NCBI RefSeq assembly: GCF_026586665.1
Contig: NZ_JAODIY010000043.1
Location: 1-40,189 of the forward strand
Reading direction: 5' to 3'
DNA from: Halovenus rubra
GTDB taxonomy: Archaea; Halobacteriota; Halobacteria; Halobacteriales; Haloarculaceae
DNA length: 40,189 nt
Program-made: the position numbers and the translations under genes
Notes under the pieces: generated by a model
The model's database searches: none
The model's input: the letters and a program-made list of their open reading frames with translations, nothing else
Told to the model about the DNA's origin: nothing
Shown: piece by piece, positions 1-8,240 of the stretch
How the letters are laid out: the number at the start of each line of letters is the position of its first letter
Numbering within the stretch: the first letter of the stretch is position 1

Positions 1-408
1 ACCATCCCTCCGAGATACGTTTGTCCGCCTGTTGCATCGATCTACGCAACCAATTTCGCGGCTCCTACGAGAGACTATCGAAATCGATTGGGGGTAAACA
101 CGTACCAGGAGAGTATGGTAGCTCCGACCAACAGTGGTTGTCCCACTTGAGACGCACGGGCCGAGCCATCGACCCGACTACGTTCTTGCCAGCCTGCTGT
201 TACAGAGTGCCCTGCAAGAAAGCCACGCTGACCCGGAAACGTTCCGGGCAGAGAACAACCCTGAAGTATGGGAGACGACGTGCCTGGACGGCAAAAAGGT
301 GGCCAGCGACCAGAGATTGAACGAGATGGCAGCCGGGCTTCGAGGCGACTGTCGAAATCCCGATGTCTGACCGGAACAAAGACAGTGGTCGTGTGTCTCC
401 TAGCAAGT
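1..408. other. Stretch without a confident gene
   Basis: No recognisable gene lies here. A plus-strand frame from a GTG at 134 to a stop at 370 would give 78 acidic residues. Its Asp/Glu content fits a halophile, so it could be a degraded gene, but I see no known domain and no clear promoter. The other open frames are rich in Arg and Ser and look like non-coding shadows. Confidence 0.4.
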
Positions 409-690
409 ATGGGACAAACCGTCGCTGAGCTTCGAAATGCAATCAGGGTCGCAGTAGGTCGATTTGAACGAGAGGGAACGCCAGCGTTCACGAAAGAAGA
501 CCTCGCCGCACTGTGTGATGCAGTTGGGTATGAGATTGAGACGGGCGGGCGTCTGCCGCCAAAAGCAGAAATGAGGGCAGGCATCTTATCGAAGATTGGG
601 TTCGTAGAAGAGGAGAATCCGGAAGAAGCACCGTCGTCGTTCCGGAAAGATGAACTAAAAGCGATTATCGCGGCTGTTCAGGAGAGTTGA
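409..690 (+). CDS. Small hypothetical protein
   Basis: Predicted 93-residue acidic protein that I do not recognise. The frame is open further upstream to 268, but that part is Arg-rich and unlike a halophilic protein. I therefore start at the ATG at 409, where the sequence becomes acidic (MGQTVAELRNAIRVAVGRF). The pattern is of short alternating helices, with ELRNAI near the N-terminus and KDELKAIIAAVQE at the C-terminus. It resembles compact helical or winged-helix-like haloarchaeal proteins, but no DNA-binding motif is certain. It stands alone, 155 bases upstream of the DUF1810 gene. Function unknown. Confidence 0.5.
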   Translation: MGQTVAELRNAIRVAVGRFEREGTPAFTKEDLAALCDAVGYEIETGGRLPPKAEMRAGILSKIGFVEEENPEEAPSSFRKDELKAIIAAVQES

Positions 691-811
691 AATAAGTTGT
701 GGCTTCACTGATGAGGATATTCAAAGAGATCTGTCTCGATACACACTGTCAGTTCGATTTGAATTTACTCACTCGCCTGTTTGCGCCGGAATAGTCAGTA
801 CAGCGCCCCCA

Positions 812-819
812 AGTATAAC
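812..819 (+). promoter_or_regulatory. TATA-like box for the DUF1810 gene
   Basis: The sequence AGTATAAC is centred about 31 bases before the ATG at 846. This spacing fits a leaderless or nearly leaderless haloarchaeal transcript. No Shine-Dalgarno site is seen, which agrees. Confidence 0.45.
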
Positions 820-845
820 GACAGTCCACCACTCATTCGAAGTTA

Positions 846-1280
846 ATGGCCGGTTCCAACGACCCGCACGATCTCCAGCGGTTCGTCGACGCACAGGACT
901 CCGTTATCGACCAAGTAAAGACCGAACTGCGTTCAGGCCGCAAACGCTCCCACTGGATGTGGTTCGTGTTTCCGCAAGTTGACGGTCTTGGAAGCAGTCA
1001 GATGGCCCAACGCTATGCGATATCATCTCGAGCAGAGGCGAAAGCCTATCTGACCCATACGATTCTGGGTTCACGCTTGCGTGAGTGCACTGAACTCGTC
1101 AACAAGATCAACGGGAAGTCCGCCAAGGAAATCTTTGGATCACCGGACGATTTGAAATTTAAGTCATCAATGACACTCTTTGATACGGTTGCAAGTGACC
1201 CAGCCCCGTTCGGAACGGCACTAAAAAAGTTCTACGACGGCGACCGTGATGCGCAGACGGTCCAATTCCTTTCAGGGTGA
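846..1280 (+). CDS. DUF1810 family protein
   Basis: 144-residue protein matching the DUF1810 family along its full length. Visible hallmarks are DLQRFVDAQ at residues 9-17, the block RKRSHWMWFVFPQVDGLG near residues 32-50, MAQRYAISS, the LGSRLRECT segment, and the late block FGSPDDLKFKSSMTLF. Length is typical for the family. The family is common in bacteria and scattered in archaea, and its biochemical role is not established to my knowledge. Such a distribution suggests spread by transfer. It has its own TATA-like box and no co-directional partner, standing between a small hypothetical gene and a pseudogene. Confidence 0.85.
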   Translation: MAGSNDPHDLQRFVDAQDSVIDQVKTELRSGRKRSHWMWFVFPQVDGLGSSQMAQRYAISSRAEAKAYLTHTILGSRLRECTELVNKINGKSAKEIFGSPDDLKFKSSMTLFDTVASDPAPFGTALKKFYDGDRDAQTVQFLSG

Positions 1281-1399
1281 TAATTCAGTAGGTCGCATAT
1301 GGGCGAGTGAACTGTCACGGTGGGGACTTCGGTAACCACGTCACCAGCATCGATAACTGCACGAGGAATATGGCCAGAGCGTTAGCGCCTATGATCGTC

Positions 1400-1744
1400 T
1401 TATTCTGTAATCAGCTTGAAATTGGCTTCGAAAGACTCTGAGATGACCATTGGTTGTGGTATGAAGTCGGTATCAGGATGGTCGCTCAACGCCTCATCGA
1501 CGATGCTGTCCATGCCTGTGGACACCTCCTTGGTCGTGGCGCCCAACAATTCGGAGACAGTCCACCCTTCCACACCGGCAATCCGTGCAGCCTTCTCGCG
1601 AGCCCGCTTCGTCGCCGCCGCCAGTGTATCGTCTTGCAGTTGTTGTCGCGCCGCTTCGTGAATCTGAAACTGGACCAGCTGGACTCTTCGGCCGGATTCT
1701 GTCACTTCGATGATGTTTTCTGCGGACGCTGGGGCACACTCAAT
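1400..1744 (-). pseudogene. Truncated SIMPL (DUF541) domain gene
   Basis: The minus strand reads about 115 residues that look like the C-terminal half of a SIMPL/DUF541 protein. The segment TKRAREKAARIAGVEGWTV matches the family's helix, and GMDSIVDEAL followed by a proline and a VxxSxxxxFKL strand matches its last beta elements. Family members are normally over 200 residues, with a signal peptide or lipobox at the front. Here the frame is closed by an in-frame stop at 1745-1747, and no N-terminal half is visible upstream, where the PfpI-family gene ends at 1834. An ATG at 1705 could start a 101-residue product, but it would lack the first half of the fold. I read this as a decayed or deletion-derived relic. 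Confidence 0.55.
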
Positions 1745-1833
1745 CTAGCGCTCTTTGGCCTGAAAGGCTGCCGCAGGCTCTTGGCCGAACACGTCGGTCA
1801 CAGCTTCGACAATCATGTCGATAACCGAACGAG

Positions 1834-2520
1834 TCAGCGTTCAATACCCATCTCATCGAGAAGCGTAACTGCAGCTTTGCGTGACGATGGAGGGCCACGC
1901 GCTGTTATAAGGTCACCATCAACTCTCACCGACGTAGCTGCATCAAGCTCAGCATCCCATGTTGCGCCGGCAGCTTTCACTTCGTCTTCGACCCAATAGG
2001 GCATCTTTCGACCGTCTGGCATGAGGTCGTTCTCGTCGACAATTCCTTCTTCCCACGCGTTCGGGAATCCTGTCACGTCTCGCCCAGAGACAAGCAATCC
2101 ACCGTCGGAATTCCGTGTAAATGCAAGAATTCCGACAGCGTGACAGACAACAAGCGCCTTCATCTCATCACTCTCGACAGCCGTTCGGAGTGCATCTCGG
2201 GCGTGTGTATCCTGTGTAATATCCCACTCAGTGCCGTGGCCACCCGGGAACACGACAGCATCATACGTTTGTGGATTCGTGTCTGCCAAGGCAACCGGAT
2301 TCTGTAACCGCTGGTCTGACCTGTGTACCTCAAGCACACGTTCAGCAGTTTCTTCACCAACTTCGTCAGGGTCAACGGAACGTTCGTCAACAACTGGTGG
2401 CCCTCCGCTTGGGGTCGAAACAGTGACTTCAACACCAGCGTCTGACAGTGTCAGCAACGGCTCAATACATTCTTCGCCCCAGTATCCTTCTTCACTTACG
2501 ATAAAGAGTGCATCAGACAT
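1834..2520 (-). CDS. DJ-1/PfpI family protein (Hsp31-like class I GATase fold)
   Basis: 228-residue protein of the DJ-1/PfpI superfamily, closest in layout to the Hsp31-like, ThiJ-type members. These act as glyoxalase III/deglycase-type enzymes or chaperones. The N-terminus MSDALFIVSEEGYWGEE carries the acidic residue expected beside the nucleophile. FPGGHGTEWD is the oxyanion-side loop, and VVCHAVGIL holds the nucleophilic cysteine at the elbow. The frame extends nine codons further upstream, but the ATG at 2520 begins directly with the conserved first strand, so I chose it. It is divergent from the binding-protein gene at 2903 across an AT-rich gap. The exact substrate cannot be told from sequence. 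Confidence 0.85.
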   Translation of the reverse strand: MSDALFIVSEEGYWGEECIEPLLTLSDAGVEVTVSTPSGGPPVVDERSVDPDEVGEETAERVLEVHRSDQRLQNPVALADTNPQTYDAVVFPGGHGTEWDITQDTHARDALRTAVESDEMKALVVCHAVGILAFTRNSDGGLLVSGRDVTGFPNAWEEGIVDENDLMPDGRKMPYWVEDEVKAAGATWDAELDAATSVRVDGDLITARGPPSSRKAAVTLLDEMGIER

Positions 2521-2902
2521 CAGTATCTTGTTGGTACCAGCATACAAAAAGCACTTGTTTTAGAATAGTGCACTGTTGTGTCGTATATACAGTATAATAC
2601 TGCATTCATATCCGACGGGAACTGGTTTTGGTTGCTGATAAGTGTGCCCTATCTGAAGAAGACTACATGCGACCAACAATCAGGGAGGCAAGATCTATTT
2701 GTCTCGAACACAGGCAATACAAGATTTGTACGCTACATATCTGCGGCTAGCACATCTATTTCTAACATTCGTTTCCAGAAAAGTCGGCAAAGCGTGTCTA
2801 AAACCTGGATTCTATCATACACGAAAACCATTCAGTATCAAATTCGATACTAGCGAAGAAACATTAAGGATGATACATACCAGATACAAACTGAACGAAA
2901 AA
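2521..2902. promoter_or_regulatory. AT-rich divergent intergenic region with palindromes
   Basis: This 382-base gap between two divergent genes is clearly more AT-rich than its surroundings. It holds the perfect palindrome GTATATAC at 2583-2590 and the overlapping inverted repeat CAGTATAATACTG at 2590-2602. A TATA-like GATACATAC lies about 26 bases before the ATG at 2903. Open frames here translate into non-acidic sequence and look spurious. The palindromes could be operator sites or promoter elements, but this is inference. Confidence 0.4.
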
Positions 2903-4162
2903 ATGACGGGGCAATCAAGAGATAAACCGTTACAGAGACGAACGTTTCTCGCCGCAGCCGGCGGTGCAGCGGCTTTCGCCGGTTGTTTATCAGAGACAAC
3001 AAACAGCGTCGACGAACGGCCACCGCTCTCAAGTCGGACGTTACGGTATGGTGCAGTGTTGCCACAATCTGGAGCACTAGAATCGGCTGGAGAAGTTCTA
3101 GTAAATGGAGCTAGTCTCCCAGCTACTGAACTGGAGGGGTCGGACCTCTCAGCGAACGTTGAATTCCAGGTCCAAGACTCAAAGACGAGCATAACTGGGG
3201 CGATTGACGCTGCGCGGTCGTTGATAGAGGACGATTTCCCTGCTATCGTCGGGGCCGCTGCGTCGGGTGGAACACTCCAGATGACTCAACAGGCAACAAT
3301 TCCAGCAGAGGTGGTCTCATGTAGTCCTTCCGCAACAACTCCGACACTGTCAATCTTGAGCGATAGAGGGTTTTCGTTCCGAACCGCGCCAGTCGATTCG
3401 TTGCAGGCGGTTATCGTCGCTCAGCTTGCAACAGCCGAACACAGTGCTGAATCGGCCGCAACACTGTACGAGCAAGGTGATTACGGGCGGCAGCTTTCGG
3501 GAGCGTTCTCGGCCTCCTTCGATGGCGCAGTGCTGAGCCAGCAGTCATACTCACCGGAGAGTGAGTCCTACAGTGAGGCACTCGGAACAGCTCTCACTGG
3601 AGACCCAGATCTACTGTTTGTCGTCGGCTATCCGGAGAACGGTATCCCACTTTTACAGACCTATTACGACGAACACCAAGATGGTGAGGTGCTCTTTGTG
3701 AGTGATGGGTTAGTGGATGGGTCTGTCCAGGAAAGTGTAGACTTCCATCAAGACGCATATGGTGCTGTGCCGGCCTCAGTTGGTCCCGGTCAAGAGTCGT
3801 TCGTATCGATGTACAGTGCCGAATACGGGGCTGAACCCGGCCTATTTGGTTCGAACTCATACGATGCGGCTGCCACATTATTGCTTGCTAACGCGGCAGC
3901 TGGTGAGAATGAAGGGGCCGCAATTGCCCGACAGATGCGACAAGTGACCGTCGGAGATGGGACAGAAATCCAGCCAGGACAGCTAGCTGAAGGCATCGAA
4001 CGTGCCGGCGCGGGCGAAAATATCCAGTATCGCGGTGCAGCCGGTGAAATTGAGTTTGATGGGAGCGGTGACGGTGGCCCTGTTCAGTACGAGTATCTCA
4101 CGTTTACAGACAGTGGGAAAGAAGTGCTTGACCAGTTGACGCCACCGGAGGGGTCAGCATGA
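2903..4162 (+). CDS. Substrate-binding lipoprotein for chemotaxis (BasB-like, LivJ fold)
   Basis: 419-residue extracellular binding protein. The N-terminus has a twin-arginine motif (QRRTFLAAAG, Arg12-Arg13) and a lipobox ending AFAGC at Cys28, so export by Tat and lipid anchoring are expected. The rest is a type I periplasmic-binding fold of the branched-chain amino-acid receptor (LivJ, Peripla_BP_6) type, with ALESAGEVLVNGASL at the front and IVGAAASGGTL as a typical ligand-loop region. The frame is open to 2699, but the Tat signal fixes the start near the ATG at 2903. No permease or ATPase genes are nearby. Its stop overlaps the start of a chemotaxis transducer, as in the Halobacterium BasB-BasT and CosB-CosT pairs. 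I infer that it presents a ligand, perhaps an amino acid, to that transducer. Confidence 0.85.
   Translation: MTGQSRDKPLQRRTFLAAAGGAAAFAGCLSETTNSVDERPPLSSRTLRYGAVLPQSGALESAGEVLVNGASLPATELEGSDLSANVEFQVQDSKTSITGAIDAARSLIEDDFPAIVGAAASGGTLQMTQQATIPAEVVSCSPSATTPTLSILSDRGFSFRTAPVDSLQAVIVAQLATAEHSAESAATLYEQGDYGRQLSGAFSASFDGAVLSQQSYSPESESYSEALGTALTGDPDLLFVVGYPENGIPLLQTYYDEHQDGEVLFVSDGLVDGSVQESVDFHQDAYGAVPASVGPGQESFVSMYSAEYGAEPGLFGSNSYDAAATLLLANAAAGENEGAAIARQMRQVTVGDGTEIQPGQLAEGIERAGAGENIQYRGAAGEIEFDGSGDGGPVQYEYLTFTDSGKEVLDQLTPPEGSA
4147..4153 (+). promoter_or_regulatory. Shine-Dalgarno site for the transducer gene
   Basis: GGAGGGG lies five bases before the ATG at 4159, inside the end of the binding-protein gene. 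Together with the ATGA overlap it indicates translational coupling and fixes the transducer start. Confidence 0.6.
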
Positions 4163-6495
4163 GTACAGAAGACACAGAAGCTGATGACAGCGACCAATCT
4201 GAGGGTGAAGCCGACAGCAAACGGACAGTGTTTGGGACGCTCGTTCCATCATTTGTCCGGAGTAGCTACCGTGCGAAATTCGTACTGACAATTTTGGCCG
4301 TTGTTGTTGTGATTTCGGCAGTTGGTGCCGCAGGTTATGTCAACGCTGAACAAACAGTACAAGACGATACAGAGCAGCAGTTGACCGCGATGGTCGACAT
4401 GCATGCAGATTCCATCAACCAGTGGACTATTTCGATGGAAGCACATACCCGTTCGCTCTCTTCGTCACCTGACCTTGCAGGCACAAGCCAGGAGACTGCA
4501 CAAGCTCATGTGATACAAGAACAGGCAAAGCTCCCTGTCGATGTGCGTGCTATTCACATTGTTGATACAAACGAAAACCAGGTGCTAACGAGCACAAACC
4601 TCGATATTCGTGGAGAATCGCTCGGCGGCATCGACGAGCCGTGGACCGATATTGACCTCGGGGTGGATCTCACATCGGCAAACGATGTGTGGAAATCACC
4701 GACGGCCTACAACGACCAAATTGTTGATGACCAGGTAATGTCATTTGCCAGCCCAATCGAGGGTGACGAGGCACGGATTGCAGTCGTCGTTGGTACCATC
4801 GAATACCGTGTCGACGGGCTCCGCCAACTGCACGACGATCAAGAGACACTAATCGTCGATACAGAGAATCGGACCGTTCTTGGCAGCAGCGAACTCAGCG
4901 GTGACTTCGACCAAGGAGTGGTTTCGGAGCTTGGAACGCGGCGCAACGGAGAACAGTTCACGCAGGATAGCGGGACAGTAACCGCCTACGCTGCCCTGCC
5001 CGACAACAACTGGGTCGCCGTATCGACGGCTCCGACTAGTCAAGCGTTCGCCGCCAGCGACGCAGTCGGCCTGACGCTTGTTGTTGTCATCGCTGCGGGC
5101 CTGCTCTCGTTACTTGTGGCTGGGTTTGTCCTTGCTCGCCAGACAGTCACACCGCTCAGAGACTTGCGGGACAAAGCCGAGAAGATTGAACAAGGTGACC
5201 GCTCTGTCGAACTCGAAACGAACCGAGTAGACGAAGTCGGGCGTCTCTACCAGGCGTTTGACGGGATGCGGACATCGTTAGACGCACAGATTACGGCGGC
5301 TGAAGAGGCAAAAAGCGAAGCCGAGGAGGCAAAAGAAGATGCCGAAATAGCAAAAGAAGATGCTGAGTCCGAGCGCGAACGTGTCTCGGAGATGATGAAC
5401 GAACTCGAACGGGTTGCTGACCAGTACGGAGAGACGATGCGTGCCGCTGCCAACGGGGACCTCACGGTTCGTGCCGACGTGAACACCGATAACGACCAGA
5501 TGCGCACGATTGGCGAAGAGTTCAACGAGATGCTCGCAGATATCGAAGCCGCAGTCGGCGAAGTCAAACAGTTCGCTGCTGATGTTACCGGTGCGAGCGA
5601 GCGTGTTACGACTTCGACCAAAGAGGTCAAGCAGGCGAGCGAACAGGTCTCAACCTCGATTCAAGAGATATCTGTTGCAACCGAACAGCAGAGCGAGCGC
5701 CTCGGCGAGACGCAGACCGAGATGTCAAATCTCTCAGGAACAACAGAAGAAATTGCATCGACTGCCAGTGAAGTCGCCGGTGTGGCAGAGCAGACTGTCG
5801 AATCAAGCGAGACAGGACAGGAAGCAGCCCAAAACGCGATTTCCGAGATGAACAAAGTCGAAAAGGAGTCTGAGCGGGCAGTTGAGACGATTCGTTCGCT
5901 CGAAACGGAAGTCGAACGCATTGACGAGTTGGTCGACGCAATCTCGGACGTTGCTGAGCAGACGAACATGCTTGCGCTCAATGCGTCTATCGAAGCAACC
6001 CGTGCAGGAGAGGGCAACAATGCAGATGGTTTCGACACTGTTGCTCAAGAAATTAAGGCGCTCTCAGCAGACGCTAAGGAAGCGGCAACCGAGATTGAGC
6101 AGCGAATCCAGACAATTCGTGACCAGACCGAGGAATCTGTTCAGGTTGTCGAGACAACCCGTGACAGGGTCCAACAAGGAACCGAAGCTGTTGAGCCAGC
6201 TGTTGAGGCACTTGAAGGAATCACTACCTACGCGGAGGAAACCAACAACGGAGTCCAAGAGATTTCAGCGGCGACAGACGAGCAAGCAAAATCTGCCGAA
6301 GAAGTTGTTTCTGCGGTTGACGACGTGGCAGCGTCGAGTGACGAGTCGGCGGCAGAAGCCGAGAATGTCTCCGCAGCGGCCGAAGAACAGACTGCATCGC
6401 TTACCGAAGTCACAGACAGTGTCGCCTCGCTTGCCGACCAAGCGTCAAACCTCTCACAGCGTCTAAAACGGTTCGAGACAAACCAGGCTGACTGA
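4159..6495 (+). CDS. Methyl-accepting chemotaxis transducer (BasT/CosT-like Htr)
   Basis: 778-residue membrane receptor. The order is an acidic cytoplasmic N-terminus (1-40), a first membrane helix (about 41-61), an extracellular Cache-like region (about 62-300) and a second membrane helix (about 303-326). A HAMP domain follows (about 327-378), then an Ala/Glu-rich helical linker, a second HAMP-like segment (MRAAANGDLTVRAD, near 426) and a long methyl-accepting coiled coil. The signalling hairpin tip VAEQTNMLALNASIEATRAG, near residues 598-617, is the CheA/CheW contact site. It is co-transcribed with, and four bases overlapped by, the binding lipoprotein, which probably docks on its external domain. 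Output would go to CheA and the archaellum; no che genes lie in this window. Confidence 0.92.
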   Translation: MSTEDTEADDSDQSEGEADSKRTVFGTLVPSFVRSSYRAKFVLTILAVVVVISAVGAAGYVNAEQTVQDDTEQQLTAMVDMHADSINQWTISMEAHTRSLSSSPDLAGTSQETAQAHVIQEQAKLPVDVRAIHIVDTNENQVLTSTNLDIRGESLGGIDEPWTDIDLGVDLTSANDVWKSPTAYNDQIVDDQVMSFASPIEGDEARIAVVVGTIEYRVDGLRQLHDDQETLIVDTENRTVLGSSELSGDFDQGVVSELGTRRNGEQFTQDSGTVTAYAALPDNNWVAVSTAPTSQAFAASDAVGLTLVVVIAAGLLSLLVAGFVLARQTVTPLRDLRDKAEKIEQGDRSVELETNRVDEVGRLYQAFDGMRTSLDAQITAAEEAKSEAEEAKEDAEIAKEDAESERERVSEMMNELERVADQYGETMRAAANGDLTVRADVNTDNDQMRTIGEEFNEMLADIEAAVGEVKQFAADVTGASERVTTSTKEVKQASEQVSTSIQEISVATEQQSERLGETQTEMSNLSGTTEEIASTASEVAGVAEQTVESSETGQEAAQNAISEMNKVEKESERAVETIRSLETEVERIDELVDAISDVAEQTNMLALNASIEATRAGEGNNADGFDTVAQEIKALSADAKEAATEIEQRIQTIRDQTEESVQVVETTRDRVQQGTEAVEPAVEALEGITTYAEETNNGVQEISAATDEQAKSAEEVVSAVDDVAASSDESAAEAENVSAAAEEQTASLTEVTDSVASLADQASNLSQRLKRFETNQAD

Positions 6496-6521
6496 TAGGA
6501 GCGATAAGAAAAGAGGCGATT

Positions 6522-7679
6522 TTACAGAAGGTCCTCGTCGACAAGTCGGTCAACTGCTTCGGCGAGTCGGTCCTTACTGTTTGCATAGGAGAGACGAGCG
6601 TATCCCGGCGTCCCGAACGCACTCCCAGGCACAGTCGCGACGTGAGCGTTGCTGATAGCTTCGTCACACCAGGCCTGGTCGTCGTCTGCAACAGGAACCA
6701 TCATGTAAAACGCGCCATCTGGCTCAACAATATCGACACCATGGTCCGCGAAGGCCGAAACGAGAAACTCACGTCGCTCAGAGAAGGCCTCAACCATCTC
6801 GTCAATTTCTTCGTCGACATCTTCGAGAGCGGTTACGCCAGCGCGCTGAACGAAATTCGTCGCACACGAGACAGAATGGCTGTGGACTTTTCCTGCCTGT
6901 TCGATTACAGACTCGGGTGCTGCAAAGTACCCGAGTCGCCAGCCGGTCATCGCGTACGCTTTCGAAAAGCCGTTTACCGTAATCGTCCGGTCTTCCATCC
7001 CCGATAACGTCCCAAGACTCGTTGCTGTCGTGTCGTGGTAGGTGATCTCCTTGTAGATCTCGTCCGAGATAACGGTAATATCGTGTTCGACAGCGATATC
7101 ACGGACAGATTCGAGCGCGCTATCGGAGTAGACCGCACCGTGTGGATTCCCCGGTGAGTTCACAACAAGCAACTCTGTCTCGTCTGAGACCGCGTCAGCG
7201 AGGTCCGGTATCGCAGGTTCAAGTGCAAAGTCGTGTGTTGCAGTATCGACTCGGGTGATTGTTCCACCCGCAATTTTTGTCATTGCTTCATAAGAGACCC
7301 AGGCTGGGTCCAACAGCGCAACTTCGTCACCGTCGTCGATTAGCGTCTGGAATACCTCGAATAGTGCCTGCTTGCCGCCGGGTGTGACAATGATGTTCTC
7401 AGAGTCATAGAACGTAAGTCCGTCATCGGCAAGCTTGTCCGCGATAGCTTCGCGTAGTTCGGGAATACCGTTCGAAGATGTATAGCCCGTATGGCCTGCG
7501 TCAAGTGCATCTTCGGCTGCGTTCTTGATTGGCTGTGGCGTGTCGAAGTCGGGCTCGCCGACGCTCAGGTCGACAACGTCGACACCGTCTGCTTCGAGTG
7601 CTGACGCTTTGTTACTAATCGCGAGCGTCGCACTGGGCGATACACGTTCAACGCGGTCTGCGAAGGTGAAGTCAGTCAT
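6522..7679 (-). CDS. PLP-dependent aminotransferase, aspartate type (class I)
   Basis: 385-residue fold-type I aminotransferase of the aspartate aminotransferase class. Visible sites are the N-terminal VGEPDFDTP, NSPGNPHG (Asn174 region, cofactor contacts), SDEIYKEI (Asp206 and Tyr209) and NGFSKAYAMTGWRLGY with the PLP-binding Lys at residue 240. The C-terminal arginine that binds the substrate carboxylate is likely in GYARLSYA. It would interconvert aspartate/oxaloacetate with glutamate/2-oxoglutarate, although substrate range cannot be read off. It starts two bases after the stop of the lumazine synthase gene on the same strand, so the two form one transcript. It ends 26 bases from the convergent transducer gene. 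Confidence 0.9.
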   Translation of the reverse strand: MTDFTFADRVERVSPSATLAISNKASALEADGVDVVDLSVGEPDFDTPQPIKNAAEDALDAGHTGYTSSNGIPELREAIADKLADDGLTFYDSENIIVTPGGKQALFEVFQTLIDDGDEVALLDPAWVSYEAMTKIAGGTITRVDTATHDFALEPAIPDLADAVSDETELLVVNSPGNPHGAVYSDSALESVRDIAVEHDITVISDEIYKEITYHDTTATSLGTLSGMEDRTITVNGFSKAYAMTGWRLGYFAAPESVIEQAGKVHSHSVSCATNFVQRAGVTALEDVDEEIDEMVEAFSERREFLVSAFADHGVDIVEPDGAFYMMVPVADDDQAWCDEAISNAHVATVPGSAFGTPGYARLSYANSKDRLAEAVDRLVDEDLL

Positions 7680-7681
7680 CG

Positions 7682-8104
7682 TTAGCTCTTGTGAGATGGG
7701 AGTGAGTTGGTTAGTTCGATAGCACTATCCACGGCAGTTGCCCCGTACTCGATGCGAGCACGCGCTTCGTCGTGGCTCATTCCGGGGCCGATGATACCAA
7801 ATGCAACAGGTGTGTCTCTGTCGAGACTAACCTCAGTCAACCCCTGTGCAGCGGCATCGGCAATAACTGCATCATGGTCCGTATCACCAGTGATTATCGC
7901 GCCAAGAGCGACGACAGCGTCGATATTATCCCGCCTGGCGAGTCGGTCCGCAGCCAGTGGCGTATCGTAAGCACCGGGAACAGTGATTGTCTCAACAATA
8001 TTGGCATCTTGTTCCTCAACACGAGCTCGCGCTGCAGCCTCCATTTCCTGTGTTACCGGCGTCTTCTTATTGAATTGGGCAACCACCAGCCCCAAACGTA
8101 CCAT
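7682..8104 (-). CDS. ribH: 6,7-dimethyl-8-ribityllumazine synthase
   Basis: 140-residue riboflavin-pathway enzyme that condenses 5-amino-6-ribitylaminouracil with a four-carbon phosphate to give lumazine. It carries the N-terminal strand GLVVAQFN, the phosphate and pyrimidine site VPGAYDTPLAA (residues 42-52), and ITGDTDHDA with the probable catalytic His77. IIGPGMSHDEARAR forms the C-terminal helix entry. Length is normal for the compact archaeal form. The frame is open another 90 codons upstream, but conservation begins at the ATG at 8104, and a TATA-like box about 27 bases before it agrees. It is co-transcribed with the aminotransferase and divergent from the RPA operon. Confidence 0.93.
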   Translation of the reverse strand: MVRLGLVVAQFNKKTPVTQEMEAAARARVEEQDANIVETITVPGAYDTPLAADRLARRDNIDAVVALGAIITGDTDHDAVIADAAAQGLTEVSLDRDTPVAFGIIGPGMSHDEARARIEYGATAVDSAIELTNSLPSHKS

Positions 8105-8126
8105 ATATTCGAACGAGAGACGGTGA

Positions 8127-8136
8127 AGTATAGAAG
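8127..8136 (-). promoter_or_regulatory. TATA-like box for ribH
   Basis: On the minus strand CTTCTATACT is centred about 27 bases before the ribH ATG at 8104, which fits a leaderless start. Confidence 0.4.
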
Positions 8137-8207
8137 TACCGTTATCGTCAAGCCAGAACAGGGTCCCAAGACTTCGTCGCCTCCCCGGAGACTGGGTGGT
8201 ACGGCAA

Positions 8208-8219
8208 CGATTTTTGTAT
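8208..8219 (+). promoter_or_regulatory. TATA-like box for the RPA operon
   Basis: CGATTTTTGTAT is centred about 27 bases before the ATG at 8241. It supports that start over the in-frame codon at 8196 and suggests a leaderless transcript. Confidence 0.45.
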
Positions 8220-8240
8220 GGGGGCGCCAAAAAGCGCGGT

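Noticed and set aside
1454-1999. Plus-strand open frame opposite the SIMPL relic and PfpI gene
   Set aside because: Rich in Ser, Arg and His, with no known motif; it is the complement of recognisable minus-strand coding sequence.
2699-2902. N-terminal extension of the binding-protein frame
   Set aside because: The extension is basic and AT-driven, and the twin-arginine lipoprotein signal begins just after the ATG at 2903.
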